Positions 33,680 through 41,370 of a DNA stretch of 64,000 nucleotides are shown here, one piece after another. The position numbers were made by a program, and so were the translations under genes. The DNA comes from Methylocystis bryophila (GTDB lineage Bacteria; Pseudomonadota; Alphaproteobacteria; Rhizobiales; Beijerinckiaceae), in assembly GCF_027925445.1 (NCBI RefSeq), contig NZ_AP027149.1:744001-808000 (forward strand), written 5' to 3'. Position 1 is the stretch's first letter. The number at the start of each line of letters is the position of its first letter. The notes beneath the pieces are model-generated. The model was not told where the DNA came from and made no database searches. It saw nothing but the letters and a program-made list of their open reading frames with translations.

Positions 33680-35500
33680 ATGTTCGAAGCGAAATTCCAA
33701 AGCTTTGCCGACGCCGAGCACGGCGGGGAAGCCGGGGTCAGACTCAAAGCGCTGCGCGCGCGGCTCGCCGAGCTCGGCCTCGACGGCTTCATCGTGCCGC
33801 GCGCCGACGAGCATCAAAATGAATATGTCGCGCCCTGCAGCGAGCGCCTCGCCTGGCTGACCGGCTTTTCGGGCTCGGCCGGCCTTGCGATCGTGCTGAA
33901 GAAGGAAGCGGCGATCTTCGTCGACGGCCGCTATGTCTTGCAGGTCAAAGAGGAGATCGACGCCAAGCTCTTCAGCCCGCAAGAGCTGGCGGCGACGCCG
34001 CCCACGCGCTGGCTCGCCGAGCGCGTCCAAAAAGGCGCGCGCATTGGTTACGACCCTTTCGTCCACACCAATCGTCAGATCGACGCTTTCGCCAAGGCGC
34101 TCGGGGTCAAGCGAGCCGAGCTCGTTCCGGTCCAGCCCAATCCCGTGGATGAGATCTGGAAGGACCGACCGGCGCCGCCGCTCGGGGCTGTGCGGCTGCA
34201 TCCGGCCCGGCTGGCCGGAAAGGGCGTCGCCGAAAAGCTCGCGGAGCTGAGGCGCGGTTTCGACGGCGCCAATGCGCTGCTGCTCTCCGACCCGCATTCG
34301 ATCGCCTGGACTTTCAACATTCGCGGCTCGGACGTGGCGCACACGCCGATCGCGCTCGCCTTCGCGCTGATCCCCGCGCGCGGCGCGCCGACGCTTTATC
34401 TCGACGGCCGCAAGATCAGGGGCGAAGCCCGCGAGACTTTGGAGAAAGTTCTGGAGATCGCCCCGGCGCACAATCTACGGCGTGACCTGGAGGCGCTCGG
34501 AGAGAAGAAAAAGATCGTGCTCTTCGATCAGGCGACGGCGCCGGTGCTTCTCGTCGAGGCCTTGCGCGAAGCCGGCGGCAAACCGCGTCTCGTCGAGGAC
34601 CCGGCGGCCCTGCCGAAAGCGATCAAAAACGTGCGCGAGCTCGCGGGGATGAGGATCGCGCATGTGCGCGACGGGTTAGCGCTGACACGGTTTCTCGCCT
34701 GGTTCGAGAAGGAGGCCCTCGAAGGCGAGCTCACGGAAATCGGCGCGGCGCAGGCGCTCGAAACCTTTCGCCGCGAGAGCGGGCTGTTGCGCGACATCTC
34801 CTTTCCGACCATCTCGGCCTTTGGCCCGCATGCGGCGATCCCGCACTACCGCGTCACCGAGCGCAGCAATCTCAAGATCCAGCACGGCGTTTATCTCGTC
34901 GATTCAGGTGGCCAATATCTGGATGGCACGACCGATGTGACGCGCACGGTGGCGGTCGGCTATGCGGCGCGCCCGTTGCGCGAGCATTTCACCCGCGTGT
35001 TGAAAGGTCATATCGCGATCGCGAGAGCGGTCTTTCCCAAAGGCGTGACGGGCGCGCAGCTCGATGCGATGGCGCGACGACCGCTCTGGGAGGCGGGGCT
35101 CGATTTCGATCACGGTGTGGGCCACGGCGTCGGCGCCTATCTCAGCGTGCATGAGGGGCCGCAGCGCATCGCCCGAATGGGGCACACGCCGCTCGAGCCC
35201 GGCATGATCCTCTCCAACGAACCCGGCTATTATCGCGCAGGCGAATATGGGATCCGCCTTGAGAATCTCATCATCGTCGAGGCGCGCGAGATTAAGGGCG
35301 CCGAGCGCGACATGCTCGGCTTCGAGACGATCACGCTCGCGCCCTTTGATCTCAACCTCGTCGAGCCCGCGCTGCTCGCGCCCGAGGAAGTCGACTGGCT
35401 CAACGCCTATCACGCGCGCGTGAGAAACACGCTCTCGCCGCTCGCAGACAGCGAGACGCGGAGCTGGCTCAAGAAGGCGACAAAGCGGCTTCCGCTTTAG
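33680..35500 (+). CDS. Xaa-Pro aminopeptidase (aminopeptidase P, M24B)
   Basis: This 606-residue metallopeptidase removes an N-terminal residue before proline. Two creatinase-like N-terminal domains (FIVPRADEHQNEYV; DPHSIAWTFNIRGSD) precede the pita-bread domain. The metal ligands are visible: two Asp in DSGGQYLDGTTDVTRT, His in HGVGHGVGAYLSVHEGP, and two Glu in SNEPGYYRAGEYGIRLEN. The length of about 600 corresponds to the three-domain form. It is predicted cytoplasmic and appears to be a single-gene unit. Confidence 0.94.
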   Translation: MFEAKFQSFADAEHGGEAGVRLKALRARLAELGLDGFIVPRADEHQNEYVAPCSERLAWLTGFSGSAGLAIVLKKEAAIFVDGRYVLQVKEEIDAKLFSPQELAATPPTRWLAERVQKGARIGYDPFVHTNRQIDAFAKALGVKRAELVPVQPNPVDEIWKDRPAPPLGAVRLHPARLAGKGVAEKLAELRRGFDGANALLLSDPHSIAWTFNIRGSDVAHTPIALAFALIPARGAPTLYLDGRKIRGEARETLEKVLEIAPAHNLRRDLEALGEKKKIVLFDQATAPVLLVEALREAGGKPRLVEDPAALPKAIKNVRELAGMRIAHVRDGLALTRFLAWFEKEALEGELTEIGAAQALETFRRESGLLRDISFPTISAFGPHAAIPHYRVTERSNLKIQHGVYLVDSGGQYLDGTTDVTRTVAVGYAARPLREHFTRVLKGHIAIARAVFPKGVTGAQLDAMARRPLWEAGLDFDHGVGHGVGAYLSVHEGPQRIARMGHTPLEPGMILSNEPGYYRAGEYGIRLENLIIVEAREIKGAERDMLGFETITLAPFDLNLVEPALLAPEEVDWLNAYHARVRNTLSPLADSETRSWLKKATKRLPL

Positions 35501-35710
35501 AGACGCCCTGTCCTCGTGATTCGCGTCGCGAGGCCTGAATACATCAGTCTATATTTCGGACATGCTGATCATGATCTAGGCATTGTTGTATTTTCGCAAC
35601 ATGGATTGAAAATCGCTCTGAGCGCCAGCTGAGCTATTGCCGAATCGATATGTATTGTGATTGCATAATGATGCGCCTCTCGCGCAGCCAGCCAGTTATA
35701 GGAGCTAAAG

Positions 35711-36952
35711 ATGCGGGCCTCTTCGCGCGCAATCCCTCGGTCACGACTCTATTCGTGTTGGCGGCGCGGCTTCCTCGCAAATCTCGGCGCGGCGGCTCTC
35801 CTCGCGTCGGCGTCAGCCGCGCAGGCCGTGGATTCATCGGCGTCGGGCGCCGATTCCGGGCATGCCGACATGAGCGTGACGACCGACATGAGCCTCGGCT
35901 CCGACCATGGCGGACCCGGGATGCCGGGCGCTCATATTCCGGCCGGCGTCACCGGCGCGTATATGGTTCCCGCCGGTGAAGGCATGGCGAATTTCACGCC
36001 GAGCTTCATGCACATGAGCGGCAATTACATCGGCTCCTCGCAGGTCTCTCCCGCGCAGATCGCCTCCTCCGTCTTTTCCGGACAATGGATGAAGATGACG
36101 ATGAGCATGGGGGGCATGATGCCGCCGAAGACCATGATCAAGCCAGTCATGCTGCGTATCATTCCATCGAGCATGGACATGCAGATGTACATGCTCAATA
36201 CGATGTACGGATTGACGGACAAGCTGAACCTGATGTTCATGGCGAGCTATGCCGAAAAATCCATGACGATGACGACCTTTGCCGGCATGTCGGGCGTGGC
36301 CGTTCTCGGTCAAAGCTCCGGAACCACCTATGGCTTCAATGACGCCATGATCGGCGGGGCCTACAGAATTTATCAGGACACGATCAATCATCTTCAGTTC
36401 AATCTCATGCTTGCGCTGCCCATCGGCACGCAGGATCGAACGGTCCAGATGCTCAGTCCGATGGGCGCCTATATGACGATGCGCGCCCCCTACGCCATGC
36501 AGATTGGCACGGGAACCGTCGATCTGGTGCCGACCGTCGCTTATTCCGGAATTTTCGGCGCTTGGTCCTGGGGTGCTCTGTATCGCGGGCGGTTCCCGCT
36601 CGACTACAACAGCGAGGGCTATCAATTCGGCGCGGCGAACGAGCTCACGGCCTGGGGCGGCTACAGCTTCTTCAAAGGGGTGACCGCCACCGCGCGCATC
36701 GCCGCGAGCACGCAAGACCATGTTCATGGCGCCGACGCGCTGATCACGGGCCTCTCGCCGCCGGCCAACCCGCTCTACTATGGCGGCAAACATCTCGACA
36801 TGTTCGGGGGCCTCGAGATCGCCGGCCACCCGTGGGGTTTCGGACACACGGTCCTCGGCGTCGAAGCAGGCGGCCCGCTGTATCAGGAGGTGAACGGGCC
36901 GCAACTCGGCAGAGGTTGGCAGCTTTCTCTGACGGGACGCGTCATGTTCTAA
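35711..36952 (+). CDS. methionine-rich outer-membrane transporter-like protein
   Basis: TAGGAGC precedes ATG 35711. The 413-residue product has a long signal peptide (about 1-39, ...SAAQA), a His/Met/Asp-rich segment near residues 50-75, and a strikingly Met-rich part (QWMKMTMSMGGMMPPKTM, then MDMQMYMLNTMYG). The remainder alternates like a beta-barrel and ends in Phe, as outer-membrane barrels do. It resembles a 'transporter' group of the phenol-degradation meta-pathway barrel family whose members have similar Met clusters and often lie near copper genes. Methionine clusters commonly bind Cu(I); copper handling is therefore a reasonable guess. The upstream 210 bases are unusually AT-rich and probably contain its promoter. 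Confidence 0.8.
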   Translation: MRASSRAIPRSRLYSCWRRGFLANLGAAALLASASAAQAVDSSASGADSGHADMSVTTDMSLGSDHGGPGMPGAHIPAGVTGAYMVPAGEGMANFTPSFMHMSGNYIGSSQVSPAQIASSVFSGQWMKMTMSMGGMMPPKTMIKPVMLRIIPSSMDMQMYMLNTMYGLTDKLNLMFMASYAEKSMTMTTFAGMSGVAVLGQSSGTTYGFNDAMIGGAYRIYQDTINHLQFNLMLALPIGTQDRTVQMLSPMGAYMTMRAPYAMQIGTGTVDLVPTVAYSGIFGAWSWGALYRGRFPLDYNSEGYQFGAANELTAWGGYSFFKGVTATARIAASTQDHVHGADALITGLSPPANPLYYGGKHLDMFGGLEIAGHPWGFGHTVLGVEAGGPLYQEVNGPQLGRGWQLSLTGRVMF

Positions 36953-37010
36953 GCTGGGAACTCTCGCCGAAGCCTCGGGCCGGCGCGCAATTGGAATGCA
37001 GCTTGGGAGT

Positions 37011-39575
37011 TCATTCCGCGGCGGCGGCGGCCGCCGCCGCAGGGAAGGCGATCTCGATCAACGTGCCTTCGTTCTTGCGGCTTTGGATGAGGAAGCTCGC
37101 GCGATTGGCTTCGATCAGCGCCTTCGTCACCGGAAGGCCGAGCCCCGTGCCATGCGAGGGGCGTGTGCTCGGCACTTGACGAAAGGGCTCGAGCGCGAGC
37201 GCGATCTCGTCGTTCGACATGCCGATGCCCGTGTCCTTCACGCGCAGAAGAACATGGCCGTCGTCCGCCGACGCGCTGGAGACGATCACTTGGCCGCCCG
37301 GCTCGTTGAATTTGATCGCGTTGGAAAGCAGGTTGAGCAGGATTTGGCGCAAGGAGCGCTCGTCGGCGACGATGCGCGGCAGCCGCGGCGCGAGCGACAG
37401 CCGCATGATGACGCGCTCCCGATTGGCCTCGTTTTGCATGATCGAGACGCATTCCTCGATCACGGCGTTCGCGTCGAGCCGTTCGACGGCCAGCTGCATC
37501 TTGCCCGCCTCGATCTTGGAGAGATCCAAAAGGTCGTTGACGAGGCTCAGCACATGCGCGCCGGAGCTGTGCACGTCCTTCAAATATTCTTTGTAGCGCT
37601 CGGAGCCGAGCGGACCGAGACGCTCCTCCATCATCACCTCGGCGAAGCCCATGATCGCGCTGATGGGGGTGCGGATCTCATGCGAGATTCGCGCGAGAAA
37701 CGCGGTCTTCGCCGCGCTCGCGCGTTCGGCTTCGGCTCTTGCCTCCTGCGCCTCGCTCATGAGCTCCCGCGGCGCCTCGCTCGTGGCGGCGCAGAATATA
37801 TGCCTCGCGCCGAGCCGGCGCGCGGTGAGGCGCCAGAGCGTCCCCGTCGGATCGCGCAGCCGAATGAGATCGACGCAAGCGGCGCTCTCGAAGGCCTCGC
37901 CGAGCGAAAGACCGAGAAGTCGCGCCCGCGTTCGATGGCATTCGTCCTCGCCGACCAGGGGCGCCAGCTCCTGAGCGCATATTTCGTCCGGCGTCTTGCC
38001 GAAGAGCTTTGCGAAGGCGCTATTGGCCCTCTCGACGCGCCCGTCGTTGGCGATCAACGCCGCCGGCGCCGGACTTTGCTCAAAGCTCGCGTCGAGCAGA
38101 GCCAGCCGGGCCCCGAGCCCGGCGATCTCGGCGTCTTTCGCGCGCAGCCGCGCGTCTTCGGAGGCTTTCCGCGAGCTCTGGCGACGCAGACTGATCAGCG
38201 TCGCCGGCGCGCCCTCCCAATCGATCGTCTGCAAATGCGCTTCGACGTCGATCGGCGCGTTGTCCTGCGCTCTCAGCTCGACTTCCGTCACCTGTCCGCC
38301 AAGCGGCGGGCGCCCCGTGAAAATGCGCGCGAGACCGCCGTCCGCCGCCAAAGCCGCCAGATCGGCGTAGCCGAGCTCGTCGAGCAGGGCGCGATTGGCG
38401 TAGAGCGGTTCCGATCCTCTCGCGACGATGACGCCGAAAGGCAGGAGGCCGAGCAGCTTCGCTTCGTGGCGGAGGCTTTCCTCTCTATCGACCGCTGGCG
38501 CGCGGCTCTGTCCTAACGCCTTGGCCACCTGGTCGATCAGCCCGCGGGCCGACCCGAGCGCAGGCGTGGGCGGCGCATCGCCCAAGGCTCTCCCGATCTC
38601 CTCAAAGGCGTCGCGCTCGGAGGCGCTCAGCCGATCGGATGTCTCCCGATGCGGGGCGCCCGATGGCCGCAGAGCGACGACGTTGTCGATTGCCGGCTCT
38701 CTATGCGCTGTCGCCACTGGCGCGGCGGGCGGCGGCGCTTGTTCCTCGATCGGAGGCGGATTGCGGGTCTCCGCCTCATCGAGGCGCAGCAGCCCAAAGC
38801 CTTGAAAGCCGAGGAAGCTGCGCGCCTCGTCGAAAATCGGCATGCCGCCGAGGAAGGTCGGGGCCTTGCAGTCGGGTTTTTCAATCGGCCAGTCGACCCT
38901 GATTCCGCTCCAGGAACGCCGAGAAGCGAGGGCCTCCCCGAAGGCGGGACCGAGATCGAGCGCCCGCGCGACGTCTTCGACGGAGCGTCCGCATAGCGCC
39001 GCGTATTTTGCCCCGACCACTTCCGAAAGAATGGGCGAGGTCTCGATGAAAACGCCCTCGGCGTCGGTCTTCCACAAGAACCGCGGCGCGCTCTGTCCGT
39101 AGCGCGCGGCCAAAGCGGCCCGAACTTCGTTTGCGTCGTCGGCGGTCGATGAAGGAGAGGCGGCGCGCTCTGACCCCTTGGGCGCAACGTTTGTTGCGGG
39201 CGGCTCTGACCGCAGGCCAAGAGCCGCGAGCACGAACAACGGATCGCGAGGCGCCTGTTCAAGGCGGCGGCAGAGGATCGTCACCGCACGAGGTCCGTCG
39301 CGAAGCTCGATCGGCGCGCGCTCCAGTCGCGGCGCCGCGCTATGCCGCGCGGATTCGATAAGGGCCTCGAGCCTGGAGGCCCCTTCTTCTTCCCCCAAGA
39401 GACCGCTTGCGTCGACGTGATCGCCGAGCGCCGCGAGCGCGGCCTCATTGCGATAGACGATCCGCACCGGGCCGCCGACAAAGGCGACGATAGGGGCGCC
39501 AGAGGCCTCGAGCGCGGCGAAAGCGGGATCGGCGGCAATGAGAGCCGCGGCGGCTTGGCGCTCCTCCTCGACCAT
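37011..39575 (-). CDS. pdhS: PdhS-type PAS sensor histidine kinase
   Basis: This 854-residue kinase closely resembles PdhS/PleC/DivJ-like cell-cycle kinases of Hyphomicrobiales that act on the response regulator DivK. PAS-like regions occur around residues 155-270, 385-480 and 500-600. The H box FLARISHEIRTP carries His632, and the following GFAEVMMEERLGPLGSERYK and DVHSSGAHVLSLVNDLLDLS are nearly diagnostic of PdhS. N box LLSNAIKF and G boxes DTGIGMS and GTGLGLPVTKALIE are intact. No transmembrane segment is visible. The C-terminus is a run of eight alanines and a Glu encoded by a GCG/GCC repeat. Divergent from a phasin gene. Confidence 0.88.
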   Translation of the reverse strand: MVEEERQAAAALIAADPAFAALEASGAPIVAFVGGPVRIVYRNEAALAALGDHVDASGLLGEEEGASRLEALIESARHSAAPRLERAPIELRDGPRAVTILCRRLEQAPRDPLFVLAALGLRSEPPATNVAPKGSERAASPSSTADDANEVRAALAARYGQSAPRFLWKTDAEGVFIETSPILSEVVGAKYAALCGRSVEDVARALDLGPAFGEALASRRSWSGIRVDWPIEKPDCKAPTFLGGMPIFDEARSFLGFQGFGLLRLDEAETRNPPPIEEQAPPPAAPVATAHREPAIDNVVALRPSGAPHRETSDRLSASERDAFEEIGRALGDAPPTPALGSARGLIDQVAKALGQSRAPAVDREESLRHEAKLLGLLPFGVIVARGSEPLYANRALLDELGYADLAALAADGGLARIFTGRPPLGGQVTEVELRAQDNAPIDVEAHLQTIDWEGAPATLISLRRQSSRKASEDARLRAKDAEIAGLGARLALLDASFEQSPAPAALIANDGRVERANSAFAKLFGKTPDEICAQELAPLVGEDECHRTRARLLGLSLGEAFESAACVDLIRLRDPTGTLWRLTARRLGARHIFCAATSEAPRELMSEAQEARAEAERASAAKTAFLARISHEIRTPISAIMGFAEVMMEERLGPLGSERYKEYLKDVHSSGAHVLSLVNDLLDLSKIEAGKMQLAVERLDANAVIEECVSIMQNEANRERVIMRLSLAPRLPRIVADERSLRQILLNLLSNAIKFNEPGGQVIVSSASADDGHVLLRVKDTGIGMSNDEIALALEPFRQVPSTRPSHGTGLGLPVTKALIEANRASFLIQSRKNEGTLIEIAFPAAAAAAAAE

Positions 39576-39876
39576 CTTGGGTTGTTCCCGCCTGTTTTCG
39601 GCGCCGGACGATCCTTGCCCGCCTTTGCTTTCAATTAACGCAAGATTAACCGCTCTCTGCCCTGCGGTCCACGCTATGACTCAGGATTTTAAGGATTTGG
39701 GCGTTCATCGTAAATTCGGCAATGGCGTGCGCGAAAACTTTCCCCCAGCGCGTTTCTGGCGCTATGTTGCGCTGCACAATTTTTTGGTCCATACTGTTTT
39801 GCGCTGGCACGATTCGCGAAGCCCCCGCGGGCGCGGGGCCGGATTTTGCGAGAGTTACATAAGCGTGGAGAGAAAG
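39576..39876. other. divergent promoter region between pdhS-like kinase and phasin
   Basis: About 300 bases without a gene. It contains the TGC-rich near-palindrome at 39767-39779 and an AT-rich stretch (ACAATTTTTTGGTCCATACT) that may include the phasin promoter. No repeat element is found here. Confidence 0.5.
39767..39779. promoter_or_regulatory. possible PhaR-type operator upstream of the phasin gene
   Basis: TTGCGCTGCACAA is a near-palindrome of TGC/GCA elements about 100 bases before the phasin start. PhaR repressors of alphaproteobacteria bind TGC-rich palindromes in front of phasin genes. No phaR is present in this window, so this rests only on motif similarity and position. Confidence 0.25.
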
Positions 39877-40236
39877 ATGTCCGCTTCGAACTATCAGATT
39901 CCCAGCGAAATGCGTGATTTTGCCGAAAAAAGCGTCGAACAGGCTCGCAAAGCCTTTGAAGGCTTCTCCGGAGCCGCGCAAAAAGCAATTTCCTCCGTTG
40001 ACGCTTCGGCCGTTCCCTTCAGCGAAGGGGCCAAGGATTTGAGCATCAAGGCGCTTTCCTACGCGGAAGCCAATGTCAAGGCGAGCTTCGATCTCGCGCA
40101 GAAGCTCGTCCAGGCGAAGGACGCTCAGGAAGTCCTGGCGCTCCAATCGGATTTCTTGAAGTCGCAGTTCGAGTCGTTCCAGGAGCAGGCCAAGGAGCTC
40201 GGCGCTCTTTTCCAGAAGGCCGCCTCGCCGAGGTAA
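39877..40236 (+). CDS. phasin
   Basis: This 119-residue small helical protein starts at ATG 39877 behind GGAGAG. The phasin core is clear: IPSEMRDFAEKSVEQARKAF, a central helix with AEANVKASFDLAQKLVQAKD, and FLKSQFESFQEQAKELG. Phasins coat polyhydroxyalkanoate granules, and this implies that the organism stores PHB. It lies 204 bases upstream of a second phasin-like gene in the same direction. A TGC-rich palindrome upstream may be a PhaR site. Confidence 0.92.
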   Translation: MSASNYQIPSEMRDFAEKSVEQARKAFEGFSGAAQKAISSVDASAVPFSEGAKDLSIKALSYAEANVKASFDLAQKLVQAKDAQEVLALQSDFLKSQFESFQEQAKELGALFQKAASPR

Positions 40237-40323
40237 GGCTTGCCGGCAGGAACGCGACGCAAAGAAACGGAAGCCGCTCCTTCGCAGGAGGCGCCCCCGT
40301 TCTTTGGCGTCGCTCATGTTTTC

Positions 40324-40366
40324 TGCGTTCAGGCGGTTTTTTCGTCTGAACGGCAGCATGATCTAG
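40324..40366. repeat. palindromic element, type B (partial, inverted)
   Basis: GCGTTCAGGCGG and its partner CGTCTGAACG flank a T-rich loop, ending CATGATCTAGG. It is a shortened copy of the type B element and lies between the two phasin genes. Confidence 0.65.
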
Positions 40367-40440
40367 GGTCGCCGTTCCCGGCAAGGACGCGGGCGCGTCT
40401 CCGTGGAGAGCAAACAAGCAGCCCAGAAAGGAGCCTAGAT

Positions 40441-40953
40441 ATGACGAAGCAAAGACCGGGCCCAGACGAGAAGGTCGGCTCGACGCGCACGCGCGGAGCC
40501 AAGATTCCCTCGGCCGCGGCGATTCCACCGGCCGAGGAGAGCGTCTCACCCGTCGAAGCGACGGTTTCGCTCGCGGAAGAGGAGCAGCCCGCAGCCTTCG
40601 CGGCGCCCGTCGTCTCCGAAGCGGCGCCGGAAGTCGCTCCTCCGGCTCCTCCGGCTCCTGCGTCCGAGCCCGTCGAGCCCGCAGCGCAGATTGTCTTGCT
40701 GGCCAGCGAGGCTGAGGCGGATCTGCGTGAGCAGCCGTCGGCCTTCTCCTTCTCCTGGTCCGTCAAGAGCCTGGAGTTCTGGAGGGAGAACACACAAGCG
40801 TTTTATCGTCTTGCGAGCGAGCTCGGCGCCGCCCGGACGCCCGGCGAGATCGTCGAGGCGCATTCGAGATTCGCGGTCGAACGCCTGCGCGCTTTCGGCC
40901 GTCACGCCGAAGAAATGTCTACGGTCCGAGTGAAATATTTTTACGCGGCATAG
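40441..40953 (+). CDS. phasin-like protein with Pro/Ala-rich N-terminus
   Basis: AAGGAG precedes ATG 40441. The 170-residue protein has a low-complexity Ala/Pro/Glu-rich N-terminal half (about 20-90, with APPAPPAPA) and a C-terminal phasin-type helical part (SLEFWRENTQAFYRLASELG, then EIVEAHSRFAVERLRAFGRH). It probably binds PHA granules through the C-terminal helices, with the flexible N-terminus exposed. Second in a phasin pair. Its TAG stop runs into TAGAGCGAATT, which looks like the start of a palindromic element. Confidence 0.8.
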   Translation: MTKQRPGPDEKVGSTRTRGAKIPSAAAIPPAEESVSPVEATVSLAEEEQPAAFAAPVVSEAAPEVAPPAPPAPASEPVEPAAQIVLLASEAEADLREQPSAFSFSWSVKSLEFWRENTQAFYRLASELGAARTPGEIVEAHSRFAVERLRAFGRHAEEMSTVRVKYFYAA

Positions 40954-40983
40954 AGCGAATTTCCCAGAGCTGGACTTTCGCGC

Positions 40984-41037
40984 CTAGAGCGCGTCCCGAT
41001 CGCGTGGAATCACGCGATCGAAAGGGACTCGCTCCAG
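40984..41037. repeat. palindromic element, type E
   Basis: It starts CTAGAGCGCGTCCCGATCGC, holds the palindrome CGATCGCGTGGAATCACGCGATCG, and ends GGGACTCGCTCC. Its first half is shared with the hybrid element at 9.77 kb. Confidence 0.8.
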
Positions 41038-41046
41038 ATCAAAAAC

Positions 41047-41100
41047 TGAGAGCATGTCCTGACCGGAGAAGCGCTTCGCACTTTTCCGTGACATGCTCTA
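41047..41100. repeat. palindromic element, type A
   Basis: Arms AGAGCATGTCCTGACCGG and CCGTGACATGCTCTAG enclose GCGCTTCGCACTT. It is the type A unit found in composites at 17.6, 31.3 and 56.8 kb, here without its type D partner. Confidence 0.85.
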
Positions 41101-41177
41101 GAATTCGCTCCCGCCTGGATGTGGCGCGAATTCTTCCGGCGCGAGCGGCTCCCGCGAGAGCGCAGGTCGCGACAAAG

Positions 41178-41245
41178 CGCGCTCTAACCTTCCCAAAATC
41201 GATCACGCTGCGTTTGAGCGATTTCGCTGAAACGCGGCGCGATCG
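41178..41245. repeat. palindromic element, type B with a linker
   Basis: GCGCTCTAACCTTCCCAAAA leads into GATCACGCTGCGTTTGAGCG and its partner CGCTGAAACGCGGCGCGATC. The linker matches the B-C junction of the 18.6 and 62.9 kb composites in the opposite order. Confidence 0.7.
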
Positions 41246-41370
41246 CGCTTCGCATGTCCGGCGCCGAATGACCCTCGGGGAAGGCGTATTGTGGTGGTCG
41301 CCGCCTCGGCGAGCTGGTGTGACGCCAGCATAAATTTGATATTGATATCAACGCCGTCAGACCCGCCGGC

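Larger units (their letters stand above)
40954..41370. other. gene-free region packed with palindromic elements
   Basis: The 417 bases between the phasin-like gene and the convergent membrane-protein gene hold three listed elements (40984-41037, 41047-41100 and 41178-41245) and little else. No reading frame here looks coding. Confidence 0.7.
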
